From assembly GCA_963931865.1 (NCBI GenBank), contig OZ007511.1, positions 4,358,626-4,422,625 on the forward strand: 64,000 nt of DNA. The letters are read 5' to 3'. Both the position numbers and the translations under genes were made by a program. The notes beneath the pieces were generated by a model that was given only the letters and a program-made list of their open reading frames with translations, searched no databases and was not told where the DNA came from. Within the stretch, counting starts at the first letter, position 1. Each line of letters begins with the position of its first letter. Of the stretch, positions 21,323 through 34,654 are shown in pieces. Source of the DNA: Axinella damicornis (lineage: Eukaryota; Porifera; Demospongiae; Axinellida; Axinellidae).

Positions 21323-22500
21323 TGTAGAAATGACTACACAATAATTGTAGTACGTACATTAGTGTATTTGTAATAATAATGACTATAGCTGTAAAATATT
21401 ATGCTGGATTAGATTTACAGAAGCTGCATTATCATATCTTTAGATTAGATTTACAAACTGCATGTTTTTCATGGAACTAAAATGAAAGTGTTCAGGGGCT
21501 GCTGATAAAAAAATTGTAGAAATTAGCTACTGTATGTGTGTAATGTTGGTGAATATAGTGGTTAACTGCATGTGGTAAAAAACAAATTAATTTGATTAAA
21601 TTTGAACCCATGACCACGTGTTGGCTCAGGGCGTCTGAAGTAATACAGCAGGCGAGGGTGCACCTACCACCCCACCCCTCCACCACTGCACTAACTCTAT
21701 CATGTAAAATGAACTTTGATGCAACATGAAGTTAACACAGGAAGATTATTAGATAAGCATTGCATTTGCACACTGCGTAATGCTCACACACAACCATTCA
21801 GAATGCCATCTCAGTTATTTACTCAGGAAGATAACCTTTGTAATACGATGGTGAAACAACCTATAGAACTGCAGATATCTCTATTCTCGTTACTTAGCTC
21901 ACCATGCAACTGACAACGATCGATGCAAACTGACAATGAGGCTAAAGTGGAGGTCAAGATTGATAGCTAAACAGACACCAAGCGAGATGGTGGGGGATGG
22001 GCGACAGGAGACAGCTGCTACTGAGCCTATATACATTTACTATGGACAGACTGTTTGGTAGTCTGAAGTTTAGACTATGTATCTGTATGTTTTAGTTTGT
22101 ACATTACATTTGGAACAAGACTCCCAACCCGGGGAGTCTGGTACCGAGACTATTGCATGGTATATGAGAAAGTGTACGCTATAGAAATACACAGTTTGTC
22201 AATGTTCAGATGTGAACAAGGCTATTCTGGCTGTTTATGTTTGTCAGCAATAATAATTATACTACGGCTGGACACAACCTGCTGCAGTACGGACTGCTAC
22301 TCTGGCCACTGCCTGATAGAAAGATCTTCTTGCACTTGCTTCAATTACAGCCATGCAGGTCATTTGAGAACCAAGCAGTTAGCTAGAAAGGAGAGCAAGC
22401 CCTGTGGTGCAAGAAGTCATCACAAGCAACACGGGAGATGTCCTTAGGTGCTGAAGTCTCTGAAAATAATTTTAGCTAGTGACTACATGGTTGTGTTCAT
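21323..22500. other. intergenic segment between the two Ig receptors with tRNA-like scrap
   Basis: The first part is the 3' flank of receptor 1, and 21490-21720 resembles 33240-33680 after receptor 2. About 21605-21680, read on the minus strand, contains a B-box-like GGTTCAAAT, suggesting a tRNA-derived SINE scrap; no full cloverleaf was found. From 21700 on it is paralogous to about 4380-5225, the 3' region of the SRCR receptor gene. Confidence 0.5.
21898..22061 (+). pseudogene. duplicated terminal exon of the SRCR receptor gene (open, orphan)
   Basis: This paralog of 4649-4794 starts after the same CTTAG acceptor. Read in the same phase it stays open for 53 complete codons to TAG, although an upstream indel and a later compensating shift change the middle. 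The C-terminal stretch GDGRQETAATEPIYIYYGQTV closely matches GDGRQETAATEDIYVYYGQVV. No SRCR or stalk exons precede it in this copy. It could be a relic carried by the block duplication or an alternative terminal exon for another transcript. Confidence 0.55.
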
Positions 22501-22666
22501 GTATGCAACCAAACTATACTTACATGCAGCAGCATGTAGCTAGTTTAGCTGAAGCTAGTTAATAATTCTCATGACTTCATGCAGGTTTATTACCCTGGAT
22601 TAAACATGCATCTCATTCGATGATATATGGTTTGTAGCTACCCGTGTTTTACATTAAATGCATTAC

Positions 22667-22910
22667 AATTGAAGGCCTCCGGTCAAAAACGGGATTAAAA
22701 CGTTTTCTAGTTTCCGGAGATATACGGGCGTTGAAAAATAATTGTACTGTGAATTTAAAATACGATGTTTACACGCGCTTGTACGAAGATACCTGCGTGA
22801 TTTCTGCTTGCAGCCGCTGAACGTGAGTCAATGTACAGTTGTTTACTAGTCTAATTTCAACTTCCACCCGGAAACGTTTTACTCTCCTTTTTGACTGGAG
22901 CACCTCAATT
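22667..22910. mobile_element. 244-bp MITE with ~38-bp imperfect TIRs, inserted after the duplication
   Basis: The left end reads AATTGAAGGCCTCCGGTCAA and the right end, reverse-complemented, reads AATTGAGGTGCTCCAGTCAA; both continue into AAAACGTTT. The corresponding place in copy 1 (about 12045) lacks it and reads straight through AATGCATCA, giving an empty-site comparison. It is non-coding. Confidence 0.75.
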
Positions 22911-23589
22911 ATGCATCATGATTTGATGCTTTTACTACTGCTTGGCACGGGCAAGTGTACTCTATGGCTTCACAAAGTTAATGATAACAAGTGCACTGTC
23001 TGCTGTCCACCTAGAATACTAACTATAGTATAGCTACGTAGTTGAGTGGCATGCATCATCAGTAAACACGCAATGATTCTGCATGAATGGCACACACTGG
23101 AAAAAATACTCAGTTAAATAACCCATTATAGAGCTACTAGTTAGCTACTCTGGTTTCAGTGAACTCCCATGCACTGCAAACTAACCAGGTAACGCTGGCA
23201 GATGATGCACATCTAGCTGGTAAGTACCATGAAGAGAATAAACAAACATGTCTACCATCCACCATTCTTCAAATTCTGTCACCTTTGATCATACAGCAAG
23301 GCAGACACTTGTCTACTAGCTGAAGTAGCTATATAGTATGCACATACATGGTACTCCCCCAGTTAGCATCCAGCTGTTAGCTAATGTATCCATTGTTTGG
23401 TTCATTAACCAGAAATGTAATGCATCATCTGCTGGTTGTAATTAGTTTGCAGTGCATGAGAGTTTACTGAAACCAGAGTAACCATTCTATGGGATATTTT
23501 AACTGAATACTTTTTCCAGTGGCATATGTTGGTTAGATGCAGAAGAGTGACAAAAATACCACTCTTGTGCTTCTGTGTATTGGTGTCAA

Positions 23590-24010
23590 CACAAAATGAT
23601 TGAGGCTGGAGATACTGGTCGATGTACAATATCCATATAAGGATATAATTCTCCAGCGTGATCTCTAAATGTTGGCCCTGTCCAATATATAAACAATAGT
23701 ATATCGTCTGCATAAAGCACAGTTTGGGTGCCATCTAAGAGTGGGAGTTGATTGTGCAAAGAAGTGGTCCGAGCACAGAGCCCTGTGGTACTCCAGATAA
23801 GACAGTTGCGTATTGCAATTGGACGCCTTCCCATTAACCACTATACCTTCTGCTCTCGGTTTGTGAGGTAGTCTGAGATCCAGGAGAGAATATGTACACT
23901 CAGTCCAGTTTGCCGTAATATTTTCAATCAATAAACTTTCGTGACGAACCGAGTCAAAAGACTGAATTGTGCAGGTCAAGAAATACAGCACCATTTTCCC
24001 CTCCTTGTTC
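23590..24010 (-). pseudogene. decayed non-LTR retrotransposon reverse transcriptase fragment
   Basis: On the minus strand, fragments in shifting frames show FDSVRHESLL, VVNGKASNC, a GPLL-type motif and VLYADDILLF, the YADD catalytic core of reverse transcriptase. Several frameshifts and stops are present, so it is dead. The family (Jockey/CR1-like) is not certain. A smaller homologous scrap at 12325-12510 shows it predates the block duplication. Confidence 0.7.
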
Positions 24011-25460
24011 TGATAGTTCATATCCACTTGATTAAAGAACAGGAAGGTAAGTACGAATCACAGGACAACGTCCATTGGCAAGAGCATATATTAACTCCAC
24101 GCGACCTACATTTGCCATTGGATATGAGCTATCAGAACACAGATACTTAGTACATGTACATGTAGTTGTGTTGAATTTCAGTGATCGAGCGATCATTTCA
24201 CTATAATTATGGCAATGCCTATACAGGTGGAATCATGATATGCATAGCTACTGCAGAAATAGGCTGTTTGTATGAGATACCACTTCCCGCATGCATGCAT
24301 GCATGCATCATGACACCCTTTGAGAGCATACTGTCACCAGCCAGCAATGACTGGGCTAGCTTTCTGATGGTTTGCATAATTTTAGCCACCATAATACTGA
24401 CATAATTTGAATCCACAACTACTATACTCATTCTGAGGCATATATGGAAAGCCAACAATCTGGTGTTTTTGTGACTGGAACAACCATTCCCAAATCTTAT
24501 TGGGAAGGAGTTGCATAATACATGGTGGGTTGGGGGGTACAATTTTCTTGCAATACAAGGTCTTGTGGTGGGATGTGGAATTCCCAGTAATTGAATTTTG
24601 GTCATGGAGAGCACTCATATGGTGACTGTTTGTGCTGTGGGTACAAGTGCTGTGATGGCAGTCCAAGTTTGCTTGCACCCACCGGCCAGACATGGGGTGG
24701 GGAGCATAGGCATATGACAAGCTACACTGCTGGCACATGAACTTGAATTACAGCCAAAAATTAATATGGTTAAAGCAGTCCTGGCCTCATAGTACGTAAT
24801 TCATTTAAGATAAGATAATTCCATCCATTGCAAGGGAGAGCTAAAAGGCTGGACTCAAAGCTGGGATTCTAATCCAGGCAATCTCAGACGCCCTCAAAGC
24901 ACTAACATTTAAGGCCCTAAAAGCACTAAACTCATGTGTGCTAGCTAGCTATGCTACTGAAAAAACGTTTTTGGCTTCTGACCCCTGCTATCCGAGTGCA
25001 ATTTCATTTGATTGTGGATATCCGTACTTTGGCGTTATAACCTTGTGTTTAGTACATATAATGCTTACAATGTACAAAACTGGCATCTGATTCAGACAAC
25101 GTAACAACATGCAGTGCGAGCACCTTATAATTAAATCCACATTACCTTCAGGTGACAAATCATCAAATTGTAAAGTACTCGCGATAAGGATATTTCCATG
25201 CATGTCATTCCCACATTTTTGCTTTCCTTTTCCACAGCAGGGTATGTGTGTCAGCTGAGTCCAATATCTTATTGCAATGGATATTCCCTAGCTAAACCTA
25301 ATTTTTTTCGAAGGGTTTTTTTCCCTCTATCCGACCGGAAGTAAACACTTCTAATGGACACCGTGCGCATTCAGCACTGGCCGGCCCTGGCCTACTTTGA
25401 AAGTTGTGCTCGATTCTAAACCGGTGTGAAGTTTGTTCTGCAATCATTTTATGAGTGACG
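24011..25460. other. non-coding flank upstream of Ig receptor copy 2
   Basis: This is patchily homologous to about 12650-13245. It has a (GCAT)n-like run at about 24290-24308 and a possible tRNA-like GGGATTCTAATCC phrase near 24863. No gene was recognised; short frames here are random. Confidence 0.5.
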
Positions 25461-28248
25461 ATGTTTGCAAAGAGTGTGTTGGGTTCTCTACTTCTGCTAA
25501 CTACTTTTAGCAGTTATTGTTCAGGTAGCTATAGACCTAGTTGGGGCGAGCGTGAGCGAGCCCACATTACATAGTCGTCTGTGCGTGCGCACGTAAATGC
25601 ACGCATGGGAATAGCTGCGATCGCGACAATCGACACACAGCAAGCTCTTGAGCGCTAACGCTTGCAAGAGCAGAGGACAGCGGAGCAAAAGTCAACGCCC
25701 TCGCGTACGCGGGAGCAAAGAACGTACGCCGGACTCGGAGGATCTCAAGTGGCCACAACAACGTATCGTTTGGGTACCACTTGTGCATCTTACTTTCAGT
25801 GACCGTAACAAGAATTTCGTCGCGTGAGCAGTTTCACATTCATGCATCAGGCCTGAAAGTCTCGTAGCTACCATAAACACAATTTTATTGAGAATTTAAC
25901 CCCCTGTATGACTGCAAGTAATACGTAATTGCCAGTCGAATGATGTTTACAAATAGCTACTTTAAACTTTAGACCGCAGTTGCATAGTTATCCCATGCAG
26001 GTTGCTTTTCAGTTGCAAGTGCGCATGCAACTGTGCTATTAAATATGGCAGCACAGGCCCGTAGGCAGGATTTCCAGAAAGGGGGTTCGGTCCTGGCACT
26101 GCGGAAAGAAGTGAACAGAGGCGCGAAGCGCCAATCAGTCCGTGCGAAGCGTGGAAAAAAAATTTCGCGGTCGTTTTTCAGTTACCTGGATGAGCTCTCG
26201 TAGCACTTTCACCGCCTTTGCATTGCACTACGGCTGCTTCTGGTTTGCCGTACCGTGACCGTCTCACTCACGACGTGGAAAGGAAACGGAAGCCTGTTTC
26301 TGTTGTTCCATCACGTGAGTCTTTAATACCACGATGTCGTTTCGTACCGTGCATGCTCAGGCGGCTGCGACAGAAACTCTGACGACGGTGATTTCTCTGT
26401 GGCTAGTCGACAACTTACAAAGAAACGGTAGAGTTTGTCACAAGCTACATGTAGATACTAGATAGTGCATAATCCCTACGGGCCTCGGAGCAAGTAACTA
26501 TAAATTAATACTTTGCAACCGTTGGAGATAGCTAAGCCCAGCGTGGTCTGGGGATTTGCATCTCAGAATCACTTATGCAAATGACTAGTATATACATATA
26601 CACCATACAAAGTAAATATATACTATAACTATACACAGTTATAGCTAGCTTTCTAATGATAACATTATGTTTGTATCGCCTCCAATTATTTCTGCAGTTC
26701 CGGAAGTGAATATTGAGACAGATCCACCTGGCCCACCATACCCAGCTGCAACATATATCTTTCTCAAGTGCAATGTAGAATCATCTTTGCCTATACTCTA
26801 TAACTGGACAGTTCTCTGCACCAGTCAAGGCTCAAATCAAGTCTCCTCTAGATTTCTCAATTTCAACAACACTGAAGCATTCACTCTGCGGGTTCGTTCG
26901 ACACCAACACGTTGTCATGACACAGTTACATGCACAGCTGTTGACTCTGCCGGTAATAGTGCAGAAGCTAGTGTACCAATTGGTAGTATAACAGGTGAGC
27001 CAGTTCTGATACAAGCGGTCATATAGTTCCATACCAGACACATGCAGGCATGCAGCCTGTTTCTTAGTTAAAAGCACTGTGGAGAATTGCATACACATGC
27101 ATGTTCACTAATAACTCCCTCACTTCAGGTATAGAAAAGTAGTATGTGTCAGATTTAATTTGTAGAATCTCAAATTAGTATGCCACTATAATATATGGCT
27201 TCTGTACTTGCAACTATGATAGCACATGCCAGGGGCAAAGTCAATCTATATTTAGTTTGCCACATGGTAACACCATTCCTTTTATACACAGGTGTTGGTT
27301 TGTGGGGGCAATCACGTCTCACTAGCCAGACCCAACCCATTTCTGAACCCGTCTCAAACAATACAGCATTATTCGCTGACTCAGCTGGTCAGATTGGTAC
27401 AATATTCTGCCACTCTGCATCACAGCAGCCGAACATAGGACGCTGGATCTCACAGGCTGGAAATGACATCACATTCACTTCATCAGATGCATTCCGGGTT
27501 GATTTTCAAAGTGGAAGTTTCCCAAGCTACACCACACTGCAGCTGCATCAGGGGTCAGCTCTGACAGAATCTGCTGACCAAGGCGTCTACTCTTGTCTGA
27601 TTCCTGATGAGAACGGAACTGAACGAACACTACACATCGGACTGTACCCCTCCAACTACAGTGGTAAGCTGTTCAATTATGATGCATTCATACATAATTG
27701 GGTATAATAGTCATTCTAATGTGTGGAATGAAAGACCATTGGTAGCTATTCATTGTTCCATCTCTCACGTACCAGCCATTTTACAGGTATTACCTGCAAG
27801 ACGAGTATCGCAATCACCTCTTGTCATAGACTGCACATCAACTGGTCTACCTCCTACTCAAGCAGTTTGGTTTCGTGAAAGCCAGATTCTGAATGACAGT
27901 GAAGTCTACCAAGCAGACTCGTATTTGATTAACAGGACCACATCAACATACAGTAACTTGCTGACGATCAATCGAAATATAGAAGATGTACGTGGGGTGT
28001 TTGCATGCTTAATCTCCAGTACTACAACTAACCCAGTGCAATCTTCAAGTATTACCACAGGTATGAACTTACTGAGTAAGTTTGGTTGACTTCCTTGGCA
28101 TGATAGTAATTTTAGGTCTAGGCTAAGCCCCAAATGTTACAGAAATAATTCAATCACCACACTGCAGAATCCTTAGTATTCATCTGAGTGCCCCTCACAA
28201 GTACACTTATTATATGCACATCCCACACACACACGTGCACACACACGT

Positions 28249-28305
<57 letters not shown>

Positions 28306-31300
28306 AATACAGATCGGCATTTCTTTGGGATTTATGTGGTCGATAACAGCAACACAATCACATGCTCAATCTCTGGAGCCACAAGATTTGAGTGGTTGCT
28401 TGGGGGGCAAACTGTGGCGTCCACAGCCACTCTTTCACTAACAGTGAATGATAGCATTCATCACAACTTATACATCTGCCAAGGGCACAATGCTACATCT
28501 CTTCTGAATGGATTGCATGTTGTAGTGATCGTTAATGGTATGGCCGCATCTTTAACTACTATTGTCACAATGAGCAACCTTTGTGAGTATGGATGGGAAT
28601 GGCCTGGGAACGAGGCTAGTTTCCTGTCATGGGATCACAAGATGATCCTTCAGGTTTTGTCACAATTGTTTTCACAGTACATTTTGCCTTTAGGCTACTG
28701 ATTAATTACCGCTCAAGGAGGAATAACTTGTCCGGGGTATAGCTACACATGGAAGGTGTTAGCCCTCATCATGAGAGTTTTGAAGTTCCCATTGGTAGTT
28801 AAATTGTGAATGAGTAGCTAGCAGAACTATCCTCAGTGGAAATGAACAACCTTCCAGTCATTTTCTACGACTCTAAAATTGTGTGGTAATTTTGTTTGTG
28901 CACTTTTCTTCTTCACGTATACAGTGCCCCAGTCAGCACTCTCCCTCTCAGCTAGAATTATTCAGATGGCTGTGATTGGGGAGTTGTACAGTGTCAGGTG
29001 TATAGCATCTAAGAATTTCAATGGACTAATGAACTCCCCAGTTATACAGTCGTTTGACCCCAGTGGCAATACCATAACTGATGGTGCAGGAGTCACACTT
29101 ACAATGGAGTCTTCGAGTCTGCTACTGTCGTTTGAGTCTGTGCATACCTCACATGCTGGGAGATACATCTGTCAGGCCTCTCTCTCCTCCCCAGCACTAC
29201 CCACCCCACTGATAAAGACAGAGGATTTCAACATCACTGTACAGAGTGAGCTGAAATAGTAGCTACGTAATGTTAGACTATACCATAGGTGGCCTCAGCC
29301 TATTGTAGTCGCTTCATCGTACAACCTATAATGGTCTATTGAAGCTGCAAATGCACTTCTTATATATATTATCACAGTAAAATGGAATTTTGACATGATG
29401 ATTGTTACTTCATTGCCATGAGTGAAAATAATTGACACACCACTAAGGAATTAAACTCCCAAACCATAATGTGTTTGCTGTTTGCCAGAATCAGGAATAC
29501 AAACTCCCAAACCACACTTGTTTGCTAGAATTCACACTGAGAATGATGTATACAAATACTTTCAAGCTCCTAGACCACACTTGTTTATGAAGCGTGACAG
29601 AATTTGCATTTGGAATGGTGGATGGAAGTCATGTTTATCCATTCTCTTCATGGTACTTACCAATTTTGGTGCATATGCATATGGCACTGTTTTAAAAGTC
29701 ATTATGTAACAGCTGTAAACATGATTGTATAAACCACAAGTGAGAACTCACTGAACCACTCCTTGGATTGCATATATACATAATGCAAGCTTTCATTCAA
29801 GCTTAATGAGTGTAACCTTATACCATGCGTATATGTAGCTATACGGGTTCAGAACTTGAGTCAACCGAGTCAGTCTATAGACTTGGTAAGAGAGTGTAAG
29901 ATTACCCTATACCGTGCATTTGTGTCTTCAGACAGCTACATGTGTATGGTTATATACAGGGTTCAGAAGATAGTCAGACAAGTCAATCAAGTCAGTCTAG
30001 ACTTGGTTTTCATCTCCTGATAATAGCCGTGCTTATAAATCTACAAAGTGATTTGTAGTTCATCATTTATTTCATGCAGTTCCAATGCCATCTGCGAGCA
30101 TAAATTCCACTGAAGGCCAATTCTATGCTGGTAGCAGGCAAACCTTGACATGCATGGTGCTGCTGGATGAGTTAGTGGACACCCAGGTTAATGTGAGCAT
30201 TCTGTGGCACAAATCAGGAGTACTGATCTCAAACAACAGCCGGATCAGTGTGTCAGATGTCAGCCAGATCAGTAACCGTGTCTACCAGGTCAGAGTTACA
30301 TTCTCCCCAGTCAGTATGACCTTGGACTCAGGGCAGTACAGCTGTGAAACGTCGGTCAGTGCTTATCCAGCATCACCACATATTGCAGATTCACCGTTGG
30401 TCACCACTTTGTATTCCCTCACAGTTGAAGGTATTCAGTACACATTGAATCTATACAAATTCAGTACTAAGGCAGATTTTTACTCCTTGTTTATAAAATG
30501 CAGTCTTGCAAATTGTATACTTAATCAACAGGATGCAACTCTCTTTCAAGTTTGACTTTGGAAGTCATTGCTTAATGACCACACCCTGGCTATGAGCCCT
30601 TTAATTATAACTCTTTCCTTCATCTCCTTGATCTAGCTAACACTGGTCTGCTTGTAGCCGGTGTTACACCCTCCAGCACAAGTGTTCCTGAGCAGACCTC
30701 CTCCTCCCTCATCTGCACTGCTATCTTACCAGATTCCTTCACAGTGGGAAAAACATTTCAGTGGTTTAGAACAGCAGCAGACGGCGCAGCAGCCGCAGCA
30801 CTCAGCCAAAACATAACTGTTGCAAATGCAAACAGTCCAAGAAGTGTGAGCGTTCTGAGTATCAGGGAAAGCATAGCTGGTACCTATACCTATACTTGTA
30901 CTGTTAGAGTGGACATTCCGGGAGACCCATCATTGATGGTATCTGCAAACGCTAGTGTATCTGTTACAGGTGAGCCATAATGTGATGTTGGTGGCAGCAT
31001 ACAGGCATACATAAACTTTATCCATCCACAGCTCAATCACAATGCAGCAGAGTTTTCCAGCTCTTTATTGGTGAAACACCTAGTTGCTCTGACTTGAGGG
31101 TAAGTTCGTGTATTGACATTTTGTGTGTGTAATATAGCAGATTTAGATTCAATATGCACTGTTTTAGTTCATGCTCATGCAATTCATTGCTGCATGTGTG
31201 CTAATGTTTCTCAATGATAATGGTATAAGTAGTTACAATGATACCAAATTAACCCTCCCACTCAATTATCTGAGTAGGAATATTCAGACATAATTATGTA

Positions 31301-33051
31301 CGAGGTGACGGTTTATAATCTATGGTCCAGACTACAGAAATGGGTAATGGAGGTGGTCACAAGTGAGAACAATAGTTATCTGCATGAGAGTAGCGCCACA
31401 GACTCCCAGTTGACCTAAGATTTGTCGCACTAATCAGTGCTGTCTGCTTCTGGCGTGCACCTTAAGGTGCACGCCTAAAGCAGACAGCACTGATTAGTGC
31501 GATAAATCTTAGGTTCCATCTGTGATAAATTTTATATGGAGTGGCACGAGTAGAAGTGATGAGTAATCTAAACCAGCATTGAATTCATGGAACAGGTTTG
31601 GCAACAAATGCCAGGATTGACACTCAGACAGACTCGAGTATTACGCAGGAGCACCCCCACACGAGAGATTATGAATTAGCCTATTATAATCTAGCAAGAT
31701 TTTGCACATGAAGCTTACTGCTCTTTATTTAGTAGTGTAGATCTTAATGTCCCCATACTGAAAGCTGTCCAATCCAAAATTATGCTGATGGTGGTGGAGT
31801 GAAGCACTTCAAACTTACAAGCTGGCTGTATATAGCTCAGCATAATTATGATTGTATAGGGTACCACAGGCAAGTATCAGTATTGTGGTCATCTTTCCAC
31901 GCAGCTTGATGGAAACCTGGAAGGGTTAGGAAACATTGCAGACTCTATTGTCAATGCTGTGAATGCAAGATGTCAGTGCTCGCTGATCACAAGTACTGAT
32001 ATCAGTAATCGTGAGTTTCGTTGCACTGATGATGACAGGATGGTTTTGTTTCGTGCTGAACTGTCTGGAACATTGAACTGCACTGATGCTATCGCACATG
32101 TCGAAGACTGGGTGCAGAGTGGACAGGCATCTGTAGTCATCCGGAACAGCAGAATTGAGGTTAACCCCAATTGCGCCGTTGAAATCCAATCATTCAGTAA
32201 CCCACCTGACTGCACCTCTGAAACTGTACTACTCTCTAAGACAATCACAGCAATAGCGACAGTGACAGTGGGTGTCTTGGTGGTTGCAATCATTGCATCC
32301 TTCACCATATTCTTTTGCAAATGCTACCTGACAAGGAGGAAGAGGTACGTATATGTACATGTACAGTCATTAATGTAGCCAGTAAGATTAGAAGTTAAAT
32401 TTAGTAGTTATAGTGAATTTTTGCATAAGGAAAAGATCTAGGTATAATCTTACTATATTATTTCTGAATTAAAACACTCATTCTTGGGCAACTGTATACT
32501 AAATGTACAGTTGCCCAAGAACGAGTGTTTTAATTTCGTGCTTACTACATTATTTATAATAATTGTAATACCTTTGTTCTATAATATTATACAGGCATGC
32601 TTCACATGCAGAAAGATGCCGTGAAATCAAGACTCCTACAGTTATCTCTAACCGGGGGTTTCAGTTGACTGACCTACCTCTACCACCTGTTCCAGATCGC
32701 AGCATGAGCAGCTGTGTATATGTATCCCCAGTCCGGGGGGATTTTCATGAACCGTATCGCTTAGTTCCTTTTAAGGTAAGGGGAAGGAAGTTTGCAGCTC
32801 TTCTGTTCCTGAAGGATCAATCTTTAACATTTTACCTCTCTGCTGTTCTACAGAATCCTGGTGCAGTTTCCATGGAGACCAGTAGAAATGTGGGCACTAT
32901 ACACGAATCACAGACCTTACTTCGCAGGGAAGATGAACGAATTTATGAAACGATTGATGGAGATGGCGATACCTATGTGCAAATGGCTTCCCTTCCAGCT
33001 GTCAAACCAGCTGCTAAAATGGAGGAAACATACTTGGATGTGATCATGTAA
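25461..33051 (+). CDS. Ig-superfamily receptor, paralog 2: seven Ig domains, SEA-like module, TM, ITAM-like tail
   Basis: Exons: 25461-25524, 26698-26994, 27292-27663, 27776-28060, 28313-28537, 28925-29245, 30080-30430, 30637-30969, 31032-31099, 31905-32344, 32595-32775 and 32854-33051, giving 1,044 residues. The first nine exons have exactly the lengths of paralog 1. The signal peptide is nearly identical. Ig1 differs most (about 13 of 99 residues by hand alignment), and Ig7 differs at about six. The helix is GVLVVAIIASFTIFF, then RRKR. Tail tyrosines are CVYVSP, PYRLV, RIYETI, TYVQM and TYLDV. No disabling change was found, so both copies appear functional. The Ig3 acceptor (27776) was chosen because it alone keeps phase. 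Confidence 0.88.
25900..26560. other. extra non-coding DNA in intron 1 of Ig receptor copy 2
   Basis: Intron 1 is 1,173 bp here against 531 bp in copy 1. The added stretch around 26040-26510 includes GGCGCGAAGCGCC and a CpG-richer composition than its surroundings. No frame or known element was recognised. Confidence 0.5.
28222..28312. repeat. CA microsatellite abutting the Ig4 splice acceptor of paralog 2
   Basis: A (CA)n tract with a few GTGCA interruptions runs to the acceptor at 28313. It is the counterpart of 16063-16106 in paralog 1, so it is conserved in place but not in length. Confidence 0.85.
31413..31514. mobile_element. 102-bp near-perfect palindrome (MITE hairpin)
   Basis: The arms start ACCTAAGATTTGTCGCAC and meet at GGTGCACCTTAAGGTGCAC-like sequence. 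It lies in the intron between exons 31032-31099 and 31905-32344, and no equivalent was seen in paralog 1. Confidence 0.85.
32467..32535. mobile_element. 69-bp palindrome in the intron before the tail exon
   Basis: The left arm AATTAAAACACTCATTCTTG pairs with CAAGAACGAGTGTTTTAATT, with the match extending through GGGCAACTGTA and a short loop. It is absent from the matching intron of paralog 1. Confidence 0.85.
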
Positions 33052-34055
33052 TAATGAAAGGACTACGCAATGATCTATCATGCATAATATTAAACTTTAC
33101 GCTGAACATATTAGTGTCATGGTGTGCTTTTTATGACTATCATCACTTTTACAGCTTATATATGTTAACTTTTGCACGTGTCTTTGGATTGGACTTACAA
33201 ACTGCATGTTTTTCATAGTACTATAAAATCTGTTTCAGGAGCTGCTGGAATGTTGTAGTGCATATAGCTACTGCAGTATATAGTGCATAGTGGTTAAGTT
33301 AATTACATGGTTAGTGGTGGTTAGCTATCAATTTCTACTGCATATTCTAGAAAAATTTTACTGCTTCAAATGCATGGGATTTGAACACACGAGCTTAAGT
33401 CAAGTATATATCCGTTACCACTGCCACCTGAGGTAACCATCGTGATGGATTACTGTATATTTTCTCATATAAATTGTTGACAATGCAAAATGCAATGTTT
33501 TCAAATGGCACCTGTTGTCTGTAGATACGATTCGTTGCATTCTTGTGGTAATGGTATTGTCAACAATCAACACGAGAAAATACACAGTAATCACTCACCA
33601 ATTGAGTGTCAGCTTTCAGGCCCAGGCCTCAAGTAATACAGCACAGATCAGGTTCAACCCAGCCAGCACAGCACTAACATCGGTGCAAAATAAACTTTGG
33701 TGCACATTAGCTGAAGAAGGCCTCCTAGGCCGAAATGTTCTGTTTTATAACATGCAGTTTCGAGTGCTACATCTAATGCTCAGACTGAAACGTTCTAAGA
33801 GTGGGGTAAAGCTCGAGACCCTCAAGTAGCTATTTATATTACATGTAAACATGTAGACCACAATAATTCATATTACATGCATATTGAGTAGCCCCATTCC
33901 CAGGCTCTCTTTTCTGCACTATAAGCAATTGATGAATTGCCGAGTGAGGGCCAGGGAACGAGGCTACAAATTGTGATAGGAGTGTGTTTCAAGTCCAGGT
34001 ATAAAAGAACAGAAAGGAAGATCAATAGAGTAGCTGTTCACAAGCAGCACACAGA
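33052..34055. other. intergenic region between Ig receptor 2 and WDR61
   Basis: The 3' flank of the receptor is homologous to 21360-21720. Around 33700-33790 the phrase GAAGAAGGCCTCCTAGGCCGAAA resembles 3' tails seen in animal retroelements, but no coding part accompanies it. A TAGCCYCATTCCCAGGC inverted repeat scrap spans about 33889-33966. Confidence 0.45.
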
Positions 34056-34623
34056 CTACAATGGACAGTTATAAACAAGCAGGGATTTATCGTCCGACAC
34101 AGATGCCACTCTTGAGCCACTATCATTGTAGCACACACACCACACCTGCAAAGTGACAGAGGAAATGCAATTACGTATAGTCCAAATGTAGACAAATACC
34201 ATAGCTGAGCATTATTAGGCGCATGCACCTACGTATTTTCCACAGGAATATGCACCTAATAACGAGCTGCACTTATTTTAGAATGACCTCGAATAGGAAG
34301 TGTGCTTCATTTGGACTTGTAGCTTTTCCACTCTGCGCTGAAGTCTACTACTTCCAGAAACTCTACGATTTTCAATCCTACTTAGCTGGGATGAGTCGAA
34401 CCAGTGCCTAACAGTGAACATGAGCCTATAGGTGAGCTGCACCTAAAACACGTGACTACGGTACATATCCTCATCAGTAGGGATGTGCAGATTATGAGGG
34501 AATGAGACAAATAGATAGATAGATAGATAGATAAAATTTAATTTGCGACAGGAAATGCCTCATTGGCAATGAAGAACAGGTATGAATTGCATTGCAATGA
34601 CTCGCCAGGATTTTACATAGGGT

Positions 34624-34654
<31 letters not shown>

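Noticed and set aside
33515..33829. 104-codon frame after Ig receptor 2
   Set aside because: Composition and lack of homology suggest chance; it overlaps retroelement-like tail sequence.
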